Assembly: GCA_023433205.1 (NCBI GenBank)
Contig: JAEZDS010000174.1
Coordinates: forward strand, 1-29,223
DNA: 29,223 nucleotides
Direction of reading: 5' to 3'
Origin: Bacteroidota bacterium
Lineage (GTDB): Bacteria; Bacteroidota; Bacteroidia; B-17B0; Aurantibacillaceae
Shown piece after piece: positions 15,851 through 23,668 of the stretch. A program made the translations under genes and the position numbers. The notes under the pieces are model-generated. The model saw only the letters and a list, made by a program, of their open reading frames with translations, was not told the origin of the DNA and did not search any database. Each line of letters begins with the position of its first letter. Within the stretch, counting starts at the first letter, position 1.

Positions 15851-16901
15851 ATTGTAATGAATTGTAGAACTCCAGCGCTTTTTTGATTTCCTTCATGTTC
15901 ACAGGGATGTCCCATTTACAATTTCCCGGTCTTGTGATAAGTGAAAAGAGGTTTTGTGTTCCCTTGTTTTTTTTATCGTTCCTTAAAAATTGTTCGAGCT
16001 CACCGGGCAGGGGTTCAAAGGATAGTTTTGAATAATGTCCCATCAGCAGTGAAACAATGGCGATCAGATCCTGCTCACTCAACATCTTCTTTTGAAGCGA
16101 GATGTGGGATTCCATTATTATGCCGGCAATCACAGCCTCACCATGCAACAGATCAATGTTATGCTGAAGGGCCATGCTCTCAACTGCATGACCAATGGTG
16201 TGTCCGAAATTGAGGATCTTTCTGAGCGCTTTGTCTGAAGGATCCTTCGCCACTATGTTGTTTTTAAGTTTAATACAACTATTGATGAGTTTCTGCATAT
16301 CGGCAGTTCCTCCATGTTTATCAAGATAGGAAAGAAGCCCTGCATCGGCTACAAGTGCAATTTTAAAAACCTCTGCCAGGCCGTTGTAGTAATGCCGCGC
16401 AGAAAGGCTGTGAAGAAAGGTCTTCTCCACAAATACTGCACGTGGATGTGCAAAACATCCTATCATATTTTTTGAGGCGCCAAGATCAACAGCAGTTTTT
16501 CCCCCCACGCTTGCATCAACCATAGCAAGAAGAGTTGTAGGAACATGAATAAAATCAATTCCCCGTTTGTAAACGGCGCCACAAAAGCCACCCATGTCGC
16601 AGATAACTCCCCCGCCAAGGTTCACCAGCAATGCTTCACGGGAAGTGTTCTGTTCGATCATGGTTTGCCAGATGCCCGCGCAAACCTCAAGGGCTTTGTT
16701 TTTTTCGCCGCTTTCAGTCTCAATAACCTCGGCTTCCGCCAGGGCCGGCACATTAGCAAGCAAAATGGCGAGGCAACCGGCCATCGTGTTCTCGTCGCAA
16801 AGTATAAAAATTTCGGAGTACGACTTTTTATCAAGCCAGGCCCTAAGCCTGGTGAATGCGTTACTGGTATAGATGTTATATCCTGTACTTTTAATGACCA
16901 T
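15837..16901 (-). CDS. aroB: 3-dehydroquinate synthase
   Basis: A 354-residue NAD- and metal-dependent enzyme converting DAHP to 3-dehydroquinate, the second shikimate step. It has the Rossmann-like N-domain with ESGEKNK, GGGVICDMGGF and PTTLLAMVDASVGGKTAVD. The likely metal ligands are Glu177 (in LAEVFK), His234 (NFGHTIGHA) and His253 (LLHGEAV). Length and motif order are normal. The start ATG lies 18 bases after the pabA/trpG stop, and the end overlaps aroA. With the amidotransferase upstream this gives a small aromatic/folate precursor operon. Confidence 0.96.
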   Translation of the reverse strand: MVIKSTGYNIYTSNAFTRLRAWLDKKSYSEIFILCDENTMAGCLAILLANVPALAEAEVIETESGEKNKALEVCAGIWQTMIEQNTSREALLVNLGGGVICDMGGFCGAVYKRGIDFIHVPTTLLAMVDASVGGKTAVDLGASKNMIGCFAHPRAVFVEKTFLHSLSARHYYNGLAEVFKIALVADAGLLSYLDKHGGTADMQKLINSCIKLKNNIVAKDPSDKALRKILNFGHTIGHAVESMALQHNIDLLHGEAVIAGIIMESHISLQKKMLSEQDLIAIVSLLMGHYSKLSFEPLPGELEQFLRNDKKNKGTQNLFSLITRPGNCKWDIPVNMKEIKKALEFYNSLQYAEN

Positions 16902-16919
16902 CAGAAAGACGGTGCAAAG

Positions 16920-17495
16920 TTAAGGATTTGTTAGGCTCAGCCAGTTTCTGATAATAGTGTCGCCGTATTCGGAAAGGATTGATTCAGGATGGAACTGGAC
17001 TCCCTGCACATCATAGTACCTGTGCCGCACGGCCATGATGTTGCCCGAATTGTCACGCGCAGTTACCAGCAGGGCCTCAGGAAGATCTTTATCGTCGATC
17101 ACCCAGGAGTGATATCGTCCGCACAAAATCTCTGGCGGACAATCTTTAAAAAGCGGTTCAGAGTCTGTTATCTGCACGGCAGTTGCAAGCCCATGGTAAA
17201 CCTGCGGAAGATTTCTGAGCTTAGCGCCAAAACACTCACCAATGGCCTGCAAACCAAGGCACACTCCAAGAATTGTTTTTGTTTTATGATATTGCCGCAG
17301 CAGTTGGGGCATCATTCCTGCCTGCGCCGGCAAGCCAGGCCCGGGCGACAAAATAATAAGGTCAAATCCCGCTACTTCATCTATGCTGATCTCATCGTTC
17401 TTCTTTACTACCGGACTGATATTGCTTACCTTCTCAACCAGGTGAACCAGGTTAAAGGTGAAGCTGTCGTAATTATCAAGAACCAGAATTTTCAT
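16920..17495 (-). CDS. pabA: Anthranilate/aminodeoxychorismate synthase glutamine amidotransferase subunit
   Basis: A 191-residue class I glutamine amidotransferase that supplies ammonia to a chorismate-using partner (PabB or TrpE). The nucleophile is Cys79 in GVCLGLQAIGE, with His169 and Glu171 in VQFHPES. The oxyanion strand motif SPGPG and the start MKILVLDNYDSFTFNLVHL are typical. PabA and TrpG cannot be told apart by sequence alone and one protein may serve both. No trpE/pabB is adjacent, but aroB and aroA follow directly, which suits a chorismate role. The frame is open 18 codons further upstream, but that stretch runs through the terminator of the preceding gene, so the ATG at 17493-17495 is the start. 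Confidence 0.9.
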   Translation of the reverse strand: MKILVLDNYDSFTFNLVHLVEKVSNISPVVKKNDEISIDEVAGFDLIILSPGPGLPAQAGMMPQLLRQYHKTKTILGVCLGLQAIGECFGAKLRNLPQVYHGLATAVQITDSEPLFKDCPPEILCGRYHSWVIDDKDLPEALLVTARDNSGNIMAVRHRYYDVQGVQFHPESILSEYGDTIIRNWLSLTNP

Positions 17496-17515
17496 GTTTA
17501 AAAGGATGCAGGCAC

Positions 17516-17541
17516 AAAAAAAGGCGGACAACATCCGCCTT
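17516..17541 (-). terminator. Rho-independent terminator of the PUR/DUF3276 gene
   Basis: Read on the minus strand: AAGGCGGA, loop TGTTG, TCCGCCTT, then a run of T. The perfect 8-bp stem lies about 20 bases after the stop of the PUR gene and just upstream of pabA. It separates the two transcription units. Confidence 0.9.
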
Positions 17542-17561
17542 CTGATCATATGCCGTTAAGA

Positions 17562-17894
17562 TCAGCTGCCCAGATCTTCGAAACTTATGTCGGAATCCTT
17601 TTTTTCTTCTCCATCGTAATTGCTTGCTACCTCAGGAGCATTCTCACGGATATGATTCACCGCGTCGTTTAGCCCCTCGATGAACTTCTCAAAGTCTTCC
17701 TTGTAAAGAAAGATCTTATGCTTCTCGTAGCTGAACTTACCGTCGGTGCCAAACCGCTTTTTACTTTCAGTAATTGTCAGGTAATGGTCGTTTTTCAGAG
17801 TGCTTTTAACATCAAAGAAATATGTACGCTTTCCGGCCCGCACCGATTTGGAGAAAAGATCACCCCTATCGTTTTTTTCAAATTCTTCTGACAT
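17562..17894 (-). CDS. PUR-domain (DUF3276) nucleic-acid-binding protein
   Basis: A 110-residue soluble protein matching the bacterial PUR-alpha-like DUF3276 family common in Bacteroidota and spirochaetes. The core is one PUR repeat (KRTYFFDVKSTLKNDHYLTI followed by TESKKRF and IFLYKEDFEKFIEGLNDAV), with an acidic disordered tail ending DISFEDLGS. Borrelia BpuR of this family binds DNA and RNA; the target here is unknown. It is a single-gene transcript: its own promoter lies upstream (17915-17944) and a strong terminator follows (17516-17541). Confidence 0.85.
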   Translation of the reverse strand: MSEEFEKNDRGDLFSKSVRAGKRTYFFDVKSTLKNDHYLTITESKKRFGTDGKFSYEKHKIFLYKEDFEKFIEGLNDAVNHIRENAPEVASNYDGEEKKDSDISFEDLGS

Positions 17895-17914
17895 GTTTTG
17901 TTTTTTGAATTAAG

Positions 17915-17944
17915 CAAATATTGAAAAAAACTCTCAGGGAGCAA
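17915..17944 (-). promoter_or_regulatory. Promoter of the PUR/DUF3276 gene
   Basis: On the minus strand, TTG (17942-17944) and AATATTTG (17915-17922) are 19 bases apart, a 7/8 match to the Bacteroidota -33/-7 pattern. The inverted repeat TTAACA-TTAT-TGTTAA (17961-17976) lies just upstream and could be an operator or a weak end for the neighbouring gene. Confidence 0.5.
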
Positions 17945-18011
17945 CAGTCATGTTGATAATTTAACATTATTGTTAATTGGGTTATTCATCAGCAAAAATG
18001 CGCCTGCACAC

Positions 18012-18533
18012 TTATTGTGAATGCTGGTCCCATTCAACTGCCCTTGCTTTGCCGGCGCTGTTATACATGGCTTCCACTTCCTCCCGCGAAAAAACATTAC
18101 CCGCTGCATCTTCAAAACTGTACTCGGTTCCTGCTAAGGTAATATTGCGCACAAAATGAAATTCGGGCCTGGTGATGCTGCTCTCCCAGATCAAGCCATT
18201 GGCATCGTCAACAATTATCCTCTTCAGGCGATTCACTTCGTCGTAGTTGAGATCGTCTTTCTTTATGGTCAGATCGTTGTGCTGCTCATAAACACGCATA
18301 ACAAAACCTTCTCCTGAGCGAACCAACAGTGCGCCATCTGCTTCATCCGAAATCTGTAAAGGCATATTAGCAGTGTCGGGTACAGGTAGTGTAAATGGTT
18401 TACCGTAAGCAGTAAGATCAACCGCCACCATACCTTCGGGCAGATCGTTTTCTTTTATCTCTTTATCATTACCGCAGGCCTGAACCAAAATGGTTGCCGC
18501 AGCAAACAAAAAAAACCTGATTGAATTTTTCAT
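18012..18533 (-). CDS. Putative lipoprotein of unknown function
   Basis: A 173-residue protein with a signal peptide and lipobox-like LVQACG (lipid Cys20), so probably membrane-anchored and facing the periplasm. The mature part is acidic, with no motif I recognise; segments such as GEGFVMRVYEQ and GLIWESSITRPEFHFVRNI suggest a small beta-rich domain. It begins downstream of the tandem terminators that end the Lys/Ala-repeat gene. A TATATTTG box (18554-18561, minus strand) is its likely promoter. No functional context is provided by the neighbours. Confidence 0.75.
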   Translation of the reverse strand: MKNSIRFFLFAAATILVQACGNDKEIKENDLPEGMVAVDLTAYGKPFTLPVPDTANMPLQISDEADGALLVRSGEGFVMRVYEQHNDLTIKKDDLNYDEVNRLKRIIVDDANGLIWESSITRPEFHFVRNITLAGTEYSFEDAAGNVFSREEVEAMYNSAGKARAVEWDQHSQ

Positions 18534-18553
18534 TATTTCTGATTTTGATGCCG

Positions 18554-18561
18554 CAAATATA
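18554..18561 (-). promoter_or_regulatory. -7 promoter box, lipoprotein gene
   Basis: TATATTTG on the minus strand (exact TAnnTTTG) lies 20 bases before the ATG at 18531-18533. A -33 TTG at standard spacing is not seen. Confidence 0.5.
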
Positions 18562-18585
18562 TTTTATTGGTTTTACAAACAGGCT

Positions 18586-18618
18586 AAAAATAAAAGATCC
18601 CCGGAGTACGGGGATCTT
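18586..18618 (-). terminator. Second of two tandem terminators after the Lys/Ala-repeat gene
   Basis: On the minus strand, AGATCCCCG, loop TACTC, CGGGGATCT is followed by TTTATTTTTA. The 9-bp GC-rich stem has a T-rich tail on the minus strand only. Confidence 0.85.
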
Positions 18619-18627
18619 AGTTTAAAT

Positions 18628-18671
18628 AAAAAACCCTCAGCATCTCCCGGCCTAAACCGGAACCGTGAGGG
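18628..18671 (-). terminator. First terminator after the Lys/Ala-repeat gene
   Basis: On the minus strand, CCCTCA (18666-18671) pairs with TGAGGG (18634-18639). A CCGG/CCGG inner stem lies between them and six T follow. It begins 6 bases after the stop codon. Confidence 0.8.
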
Positions 18672-18677
18672 ATTTTA

Positions 18678-18803
18678 TTACTTCTTTCTCGCTTTTTTAG
18701 CGGCTTTCTTAGTCGCTTTTTTTGCTGACTTTTTAGTCGCTTTTTTAGCGGCTTTTTTTGGAGCGGCTTTCTTAGTCGCTTTTTTTGCTGCTTTTTTTGC
18801 CAT
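18678..18803 (-). CDS. Lys/Ala-repeat histone H1-like small basic protein
   Basis: A 41-residue gene running from ATG (18801-18803) to TAA (18678-18680). The protein is built almost entirely from KKAx repeats: 20 of 41 residues are Lys, one is Arg, and Ala, Thr, Ser and one Pro fill the rest. This composition matches the C-terminal tails of histone H1 and the bacterial Hc1/AlgP-like DNA-binding proteins, so it probably coats DNA or RNA non-specifically. It is a real gene rather than a repeat accident because it starts with ATG after an A-rich leader, ends cleanly, and is followed at once by two strong terminators in the same orientation. The codons vary (GCA, GCG, GCC, GCT; AAA, AAG), which argues for selection on protein sequence. 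Confidence 0.8.
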   Translation of the reverse strand: MAKKAAKKATKKAAPKKAAKKATKKSAKKATKKAAKKARKK

Positions 18804-18880
18804 GGTTTTTGTTTTTTGAGATTTGTTGATACGAAGTAAATAAATTATTCAGTGGTATCTAATTCTTAGGCCGTTATTTT

Positions 18881-18900
18881 TTCAACACTAATTTGTTGAA
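18881..18900. repeat. Inverted repeat in the 18.8-19.0 kb intergenic region
   Basis: TTCAACA-CTAATT-TGTTGAA has perfect 7-bp arms. It is located 78 bases upstream of the Lys/Ala-repeat gene start and could be an operator. I see no T-run typical of a terminator. The rest of the 18804-19042 gap shows no gene. Confidence 0.35.
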
Positions 18901-19042
18901 ATTGTTAATAGTGTAACTTACCAAAAAAAATTCTTCGTGCTGAACTTACTCAAACATCATATCCATGTTTGGTTATGTGACTGCGCACCGCGCCAGCACT
19001 GCCTCTCACAACAACAACACTTTTTCGTTCTTTATAACGATC

Positions 19043-20692
19043 TTACTTAACCTCTAGTGTTTCTTCAACTTCCCAGTCGGCAAGCAACTTAAATTCTTTG
19101 GCCGGCGTCAGAACTTTTTCGGGTTGAAGTCGTTTTATGAGATGTCCTGTATCCCATCTTCCGTTAGCATTGTCATCAAAGATCACCTTCGCTCTGTATG
19201 TGCCCGGCAGCAGATCTTCAAAATTTATCTGCACCATATTTGATGAAGAAAGCGCAGGCTCAAACGCCCGTTCAGCCACTACAGAACCTGCTCCGTTTAT
19301 TAGCTGCAGCACGTAAGGACGCTTCTGCTGAACCCTGATATTGAGTGTTAGTTTTGAAAGTTCAGCCTTATCCTGTTTCGTAAACACAATTTGGGCGGTA
19401 TCGTTTGAAACACCATCAAGGTCACGCACAAAACCTGTATCGGGCTTAAGTTTATAAGTGATCCCGCTCTTCAAGGGCGCATTTATGAGAAGTGTGCGGA
19501 TATCAAGCCAGCGCATTGCTGCTGTTCTTCCGCCAATTGCCGAATCCTCGTCAGCCGCCATCTTCAACCTGTCGCGTCTGATATAAGTGGTATCCATCCA
19601 TACCGGAAAGGTCATGCTCAGCTCTTCCTGAGGACGAAGCAAACCTGTACCGGTATTTGTTTTGAAGGTGCGCAGTCTTTTTCCCGAGGCACGATTCTCA
19701 GGTAACAGAATATGCACCGTATCGCGTTTGACACTCCCTTTATATGACAAAGCAAGACTGAGGCTGTCATTTATATTATGATAAAAGATTTCTACGGTGT
19801 CTTTCAAAACATTTTTCCGCGTTTCGTGCAGGTAAGGTGTCAGCAGGTGATTAAGCGGTTTCATACTTACAGCAGCCCTGGTGTTTAGTATAATTGTGGC
19901 GGCTCCATAAATGGCACTGAAGCTCCTTTTGACAAAAATAGCGGGTGGTTCCTCCAGAAACATTCTTAAAGACACCGTACTATCGCTGTTAAGCACCAGA
20001 TGCTCATTAAGGAAAGCCACCTTTTCGGCACCGCCATCGTAGATGTTGTTTCGGTTGTTGTCGTTCAGCGCATATATATAGTATATGCCTGCCGGAAGAT
20101 TGGAAATGGTAAATTGTCCGCTCTCTGACGTACGCGCAGAATAATCGGGAGGGAACAGATACAGAAGGCTGTCCTGTTCTGAAGCAGTAAGCGTATCGCT
20201 TTGCCTGTACAACCCAACAATGGTTTCCCTGCCGGCAGCATTGTTACTTGCTGTTGTAACAGAGCCGCTGAGTTTTAAGGTATCAATCATCTCTCCGGTT
20301 GAAAACACATAAGAGAAATTGGGAAGGCTGTTCGATTCATTCATGTCAGCAATGGCTTTTGCAAAATCAATCCTGCATGTGGTTCCGGGTTGCAGCTCTC
20401 CTGTTTTAAATGTTACAACCACCGTTTTACCGCTAGCCAGAACTTTTGGCGCAGTACGCAAACGCGGAGAGATCATCAGCTGGTTATTAAGGTCCTTAAG
20501 CTGCACATATTCATCAAAACGGAGTACGATCTCTCCGCCGGTAAAGCCGGTGCTGTTGTTTGCAGGCACTGCTTCCAGCAAAACAGGCGGACTGCGGTCG
20601 GGCTCCCCTCCTGTTAATGGTACTATCTGGGCGCAGTGGCTTAACAATAAAACCATACCGAGCAGGCATATATATGAGATTTGGTCGCGCAT
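19043..20692 (-). CDS. Ig-like (Big_5/SbsA-type) domain lipoprotein
   Basis: A 549-residue probable lipoprotein. A hydrophobic signal ends at Cys20, followed by AQIVPLTGGEPDRSPPVLLEAVP-type sequence, which is characteristic of a Bacteroidota family whose N-terminal domain is an SbsA-like Ig fold (residues about 33-130, with IVLRFDEYVQLKDLNNQLMISP and VFSTG). A middle region holds a CarboxypepD_reg/SpaA-like segment (GQFTISNLPAGIYYIYALNDNNRNNIYD), and the C-terminus has a similar element (LLPGTYRAKVIFDDNANGRWDTG). It presumably sits on the outer membrane; the role is unknown. His at the -1 position of the lipobox is unusual. It is divergent from the radical SAM gene. Confidence 0.8.
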   Translation of the reverse strand: MRDQISYICLLGMVLLLSHCAQIVPLTGGEPDRSPPVLLEAVPANNSTGFTGGEIVLRFDEYVQLKDLNNQLMISPRLRTAPKVLASGKTVVVTFKTGELQPGTTCRIDFAKAIADMNESNSLPNFSYVFSTGEMIDTLKLSGSVTTASNNAAGRETIVGLYRQSDTLTASEQDSLLYLFPPDYSARTSESGQFTISNLPAGIYYIYALNDNNRNNIYDGGAEKVAFLNEHLVLNSDSTVSLRMFLEEPPAIFVKRSFSAIYGAATIILNTRAAVSMKPLNHLLTPYLHETRKNVLKDTVEIFYHNINDSLSLALSYKGSVKRDTVHILLPENRASGKRLRTFKTNTGTGLLRPQEELSMTFPVWMDTTYIRRDRLKMAADEDSAIGGRTAAMRWLDIRTLLINAPLKSGITYKLKPDTGFVRDLDGVSNDTAQIVFTKQDKAELSKLTLNIRVQQKRPYVLQLINGAGSVVAERAFEPALSSSNMVQINFEDLLPGTYRAKVIFDDNANGRWDTGHLIKRLQPEKVLTPAKEFKLLADWEVEETLEVK

Positions 20693-20696
20693 TCGT

Positions 20697-20704
20697 TATT
20701 TTTG
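20697..20704 (+). promoter_or_regulatory. -7 promoter box, radical SAM gene
   Basis: TATTTTTG (exact TAnnTTTG) lies 46 bases before the TTG start at 20751. It rules out coding extension upstream into the antisense of the lipoprotein gene. Confidence 0.5.
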
Positions 20705-20750
20705 TAAAAGTACTTACTTAATTCTTTCGTCTCTTCATCCAGGTAACCAC

Positions 20751-21764
20751 TTGTTACAGTATTACAGAAATATCCTTGCCCGGATCACACTTAAAAAAGC
20801 GGTGAACTATCTTTTGCTGATGCTGAGCTACTATCTCACCAAACTTAGCGGAAGAGTACTGATGTGGGGTAAGCCGGTTTTTATAAGTATTGAACCGGCC
20901 ACAGCCTGCAATCTTCGCTGTCCGCAATGCCCCAGCGGTTTGCGTGAATTTACCCGAGAAACGGGAATGCTGGACAAGCACTTTTTCGAAAAAACACTGC
21001 TACAGCTCAAAGGCCACCTGCATAGTCTGACTTTTTATTTTCAGGGCGAACCCTATCTGAACAAAGAGTTCCTGAACATGGTAGCATTTGCATCGAGTCA
21101 TAATATATATACCATCACCAGCACAAATGCACACTATCTGAGTGCAGAAAACGCGAAACATACGGTTGAAAGCGGATTGCACAAACTCATTATCTCGGTT
21201 GACGGCATGAGTCAGGAAACGTACAGTAAGTACAGGATTGGCGGACACCTTAACAAAGTACTTGAAGGAACCAGGGAGATAGTAAGGCAAAAACGGGCCC
21301 TTAACAGCAACACTCCTCATATTATCTGGCAGTTCGTGGCCTTCAGCCATAATCAGCACGAGATTGCACTGGTAAAAAAAACCGGAAAAGAAATGGGCGT
21401 TGACGAGGTGAAGATCAAGACAGCGCAGATCTATGATTATTCGGCAGGTAACAAGATGATACCCGATGATGAGCGTCTATCCCGCTACAAAAAACAGGAA
21501 GATGGATCTTATGCCCTTCAGAACAACCTTGCCAATAGCTGCCTGCGAATGTGGCAGGGCTGCGTTGTTACCTGGGATGGCAAAGTGGTACCCTGTTGTT
21601 TCGACAAAGACGCCAGTCACCGGCTGGGAGATCTTCAGTCGCAGGAGTTCCATAACATCTGGCATTCGCAGGCCTACAACTCATTCCGGAAGATGGTAAT
21701 GGCAAGTCGCAAGAACATCGACATCTGTACCAACTGTACTGAGGGGACCAGGGTGTGGTCGTGA
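20751..21764 (+). CDS. Radical SAM/SPASM domain protein
   Basis: A 337-residue protein of the radical SAM superfamily. The [4Fe-4S]-SAM motif CNLRCPQC gives Cys53, Cys57 and Cys60. The TIM-barrel core contains FYFQGEPYLN and LIISVDGMSQETYSKYR. A C-terminal SPASM-type cysteine cluster follows (C-LRMWQGC, VVPCCFDK, CTNC) that would bind auxiliary clusters. SPASM enzymes modify peptides or proteins, or are anaerobic sulfatase-maturase-like; the substrate is not indicated, as there is no precursor peptide nearby. No ATG lies near the expected N-terminus. I chose TTG 20751-20753, preceded by AGGTAA, giving (M)LQYYRNILARITLKKA. ATG 20820 is the alternative, 23 residues shorter. Confidence 0.82.
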   Translation: MLQYYRNILARITLKKAVNYLLLMLSYYLTKLSGRVLMWGKPVFISIEPATACNLRCPQCPSGLREFTRETGMLDKHFFEKTLLQLKGHLHSLTFYFQGEPYLNKEFLNMVAFASSHNIYTITSTNAHYLSAENAKHTVESGLHKLIISVDGMSQETYSKYRIGGHLNKVLEGTREIVRQKRALNSNTPHIIWQFVAFSHNQHEIALVKKTGKEMGVDEVKIKTAQIYDYSAGNKMIPDDERLSRYKKQEDGSYALQNNLANSCLRMWQGCVVTWDGKVVPCCFDKDASHRLGDLQSQEFHNIWHSQAYNSFRKMVMASRKNIDICTNCTEGTRVWS

Positions 21765-21804
21765 AAACAAAAGGCAATGCGTTTACAGGGTGGTTATTGA
21801 AACA

Positions 21805-23577
21805 CTATTCTCCTGTTCTGAATATCTTGTTGATTGTATGAATATTTTTCTGGCTGATGATCTTCCTTTTCAGACTGAGTTTCGGTGTTATTTCACCACC
21901 CTCCACACTCCAGGGCCCTTCAACCAGCTGGTAACGTTTTAACTGTTCGTGCGGGGCCAGCGCCGCGTTCACACTTTTTACATGGTCAGCAATCAGCTTT
22001 TTCAGATCATCATGCTCGGCAATGTTTTTGCTTTCATCAAGGTGAATACCGTTTATCGCGCAATACTCCCTGAAATTTCCGACAGAGGGCACGATAAGTG
22101 CTGAAGCAAACTTCTGCCCTTCGCCAATCACCATACAATGTTCAATAAACTTGCATTCCTTTAATTTGTTCTCAATTGCAACCGGCGAAATATACTTTCC
22201 GGCGCTGCTCTTGAATATCTCCTTTTTCCTGTCGGTGATCTTTAAAAAACCATCCTCAAAACTGCCAATATCGCCTGTATGCAGCCAGCCTTCATTATCT
22301 ATCATCTCGGCCGTGGCCTCAGGATTTTTGTAATAACCCAACATTACACTGGGACCCTTCATCAGTATCTCCCCGTCTTCGGGAGCAATTTTTACTTCCG
22401 AATTTTCAAGCACCAATCCAACGCTGCCGAATTTTCTTCGGCTTCTTTCAAAACGGTTCACAGAAACCACCACACATGTTTCAGTAAGGCCATATCCCTG
22501 CAGCAGTTCCAGTCCGGCACAGGTGAATACCCGTTCTATCCTGGGATTAAGGGCGGCTCCACCGCTCACAATCACCACTACTTCACCGCCTACTGCCGCG
22601 CGCCATTTGCTGTACACCAGCTTATCGGCAATTTTACGCTGCAATTCGTACCACCAGCCGTTGGCATTATTCAGTTCAAAACGTTCGGCAAGTTTAAGGC
22701 TCCAGAAAAAGATCTTGCGTTTAATACCTTTCAGCTTTTCACCTGCACCCACTATTTTTTCGAGCACTCTTTCAAGTACCCTGGGCACAGCAACAAAAAC
22801 CTGCGGTCTTATTTCCCTGCAGTTCTCACCAATGGTCTCAAAACTTTCAGCGTAGTAAATGCTAACACCATGGTACAGGTAAAGGGTGTTGAGAAAACGC
22901 TCGTAAACGTGATTCAGCGGCAAAAAACTCAGCGCTCTCCACTCTCTGGTAAAAGGGGCTATGTCTTTACATATATATACGTTACTGAGCAGGTGCTTGT
23001 GAGCGATCATTACACCTTTAGGCTGACCGGTAGTACCGGAAGTGTAGAGGATCGTAAAGAGGTCGTCTCTGCTGATGCTGTCTTTGATCTTTTTGATGGC
23101 TGCTTCATTAAGATGCTCTTTCCCTCTTGCGAGAAATGCTGAAAAATGTGTTGCCCCAGGTATGTCTATGAGGGTCACAACATGCTCCAGGTGTGGCAGT
23201 TCCGGCCTAAGTTCATTGATCCTCTGGTAAGCGCCGCGTTCCGAGACAAAAATTATCTTTGCCTCACAGTGTGCCAGAATATATCTGAGATCATCTTTGC
23301 TGATGGTGGGGAAAAGCGGAGCAGTTGGCATCTTCACCTGCTGGGCGCCATAGTCAACAAAATTCCACTCAGGCATGTTGCCGGCCATAATGGCCACCTT
23401 GTCGCCTGGTTTCAATCCATGATCCAGCAAAGCAGAAGACACATAGTTTGCATGATTAACAAAATCCTCTACACTGTAATGCACCCATTCGCCTTTCACC
23501 TTGGCGTTCAAGATGTCTTTTTTGGGGGCATAGGTCTGCAATCGTTCAAGCAGATCGAACACACGTTTGATTTCCAT
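21805..23577 (-). CDS. Long-chain fatty acid-CoA ligase (AMP-forming)
   Basis: A 590-residue adenylate-forming enzyme that activates fatty acids to acyl-CoA through acyl-AMP. The P-loop-like A3 motif is YTSGTTGQPKGVMIAH, followed by YGLTETCVVVSV (A5), GWLHTGDIGSF (A7) and the hinge ITDRKKEIFKSSAGKYISP (A8/A10). It belongs to the larger FAA1/FadD15-type branch with the extra C-terminal region, not to acetyl-CoA synthetases. The start ATG 23575-23577 gives MEIKRVFDLLERLQ; the 26-codon open extension overlaps the divergent hldD promoter region and is not coding. It is convergent with the radical SAM gene, 40 bases away. Confidence 0.9.
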   Translation of the reverse strand: MEIKRVFDLLERLQTYAPKKDILNAKVKGEWVHYSVEDFVNHANYVSSALLDHGLKPGDKVAIMAGNMPEWNFVDYGAQQVKMPTAPLFPTISKDDLRYILAHCEAKIIFVSERGAYQRINELRPELPHLEHVVTLIDIPGATHFSAFLARGKEHLNEAAIKKIKDSISRDDLFTILYTSGTTGQPKGVMIAHKHLLSNVYICKDIAPFTREWRALSFLPLNHVYERFLNTLYLYHGVSIYYAESFETIGENCREIRPQVFVAVPRVLERVLEKIVGAGEKLKGIKRKIFFWSLKLAERFELNNANGWWYELQRKIADKLVYSKWRAAVGGEVVVIVSGGAALNPRIERVFTCAGLELLQGYGLTETCVVVSVNRFERSRRKFGSVGLVLENSEVKIAPEDGEILMKGPSVMLGYYKNPEATAEMIDNEGWLHTGDIGSFEDGFLKITDRKKEIFKSSAGKYISPVAIENKLKECKFIEHCMVIGEGQKFASALIVPSVGNFREYCAINGIHLDESKNIAEHDDLKKLIADHVKSVNAALAPHEQLKRYQLVEGPWSVEGGEITPKLSLKRKIISQKNIHTINKIFRTGE

Positions 23578-23650
23578 GAAACTAAGGTGCAAATTTTTAA
23601 TAACAATAAAAAGCCTTATGTCGGCTGCTGCCACACTCTCCAAAAAATCA

Positions 23651-23658
23651 TACATTTG
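23651..23658 (+). promoter_or_regulatory. -7 promoter box, hldD
   Basis: TACATTTG (exact TAnnTTTG) lies 10 bases before the hldD ATG at 23669. A CTG sits 20 bases further upstream, at the -33 position, as a degenerate TTG. It shows that the longer open frame to 23567 is not translated. Confidence 0.55.
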
Positions 23659-23668
23659 TCAGCTCATC

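Noticed and set aside
18678..18803. Simple DNA tandem repeat or CRISPR-like array
   Set aside because: The repeat units are protein-level (KKAx) with varied codons and no spacers; it is better explained as a coding sequence.
18490..18819. Plus-strand open frame with a very hydrophobic FLAAFLVAFF repeat
   Set aside because: It is the antisense reading of the Lys/Ala codons of the histone-like gene; Lys and Ala codons read backwards give Phe, Leu, Ala and Val.
20319..20750. Upstream extension of the radical SAM frame
   Set aside because: It is antisense to the start of the lipoprotein gene and precedes a promoter box at 20697-20704.
22279..23142. 287-codon plus-strand open frame
   Set aside because: It lies wholly antisense to the well-supported acyl-CoA ligase and its product has no domain-like pattern.
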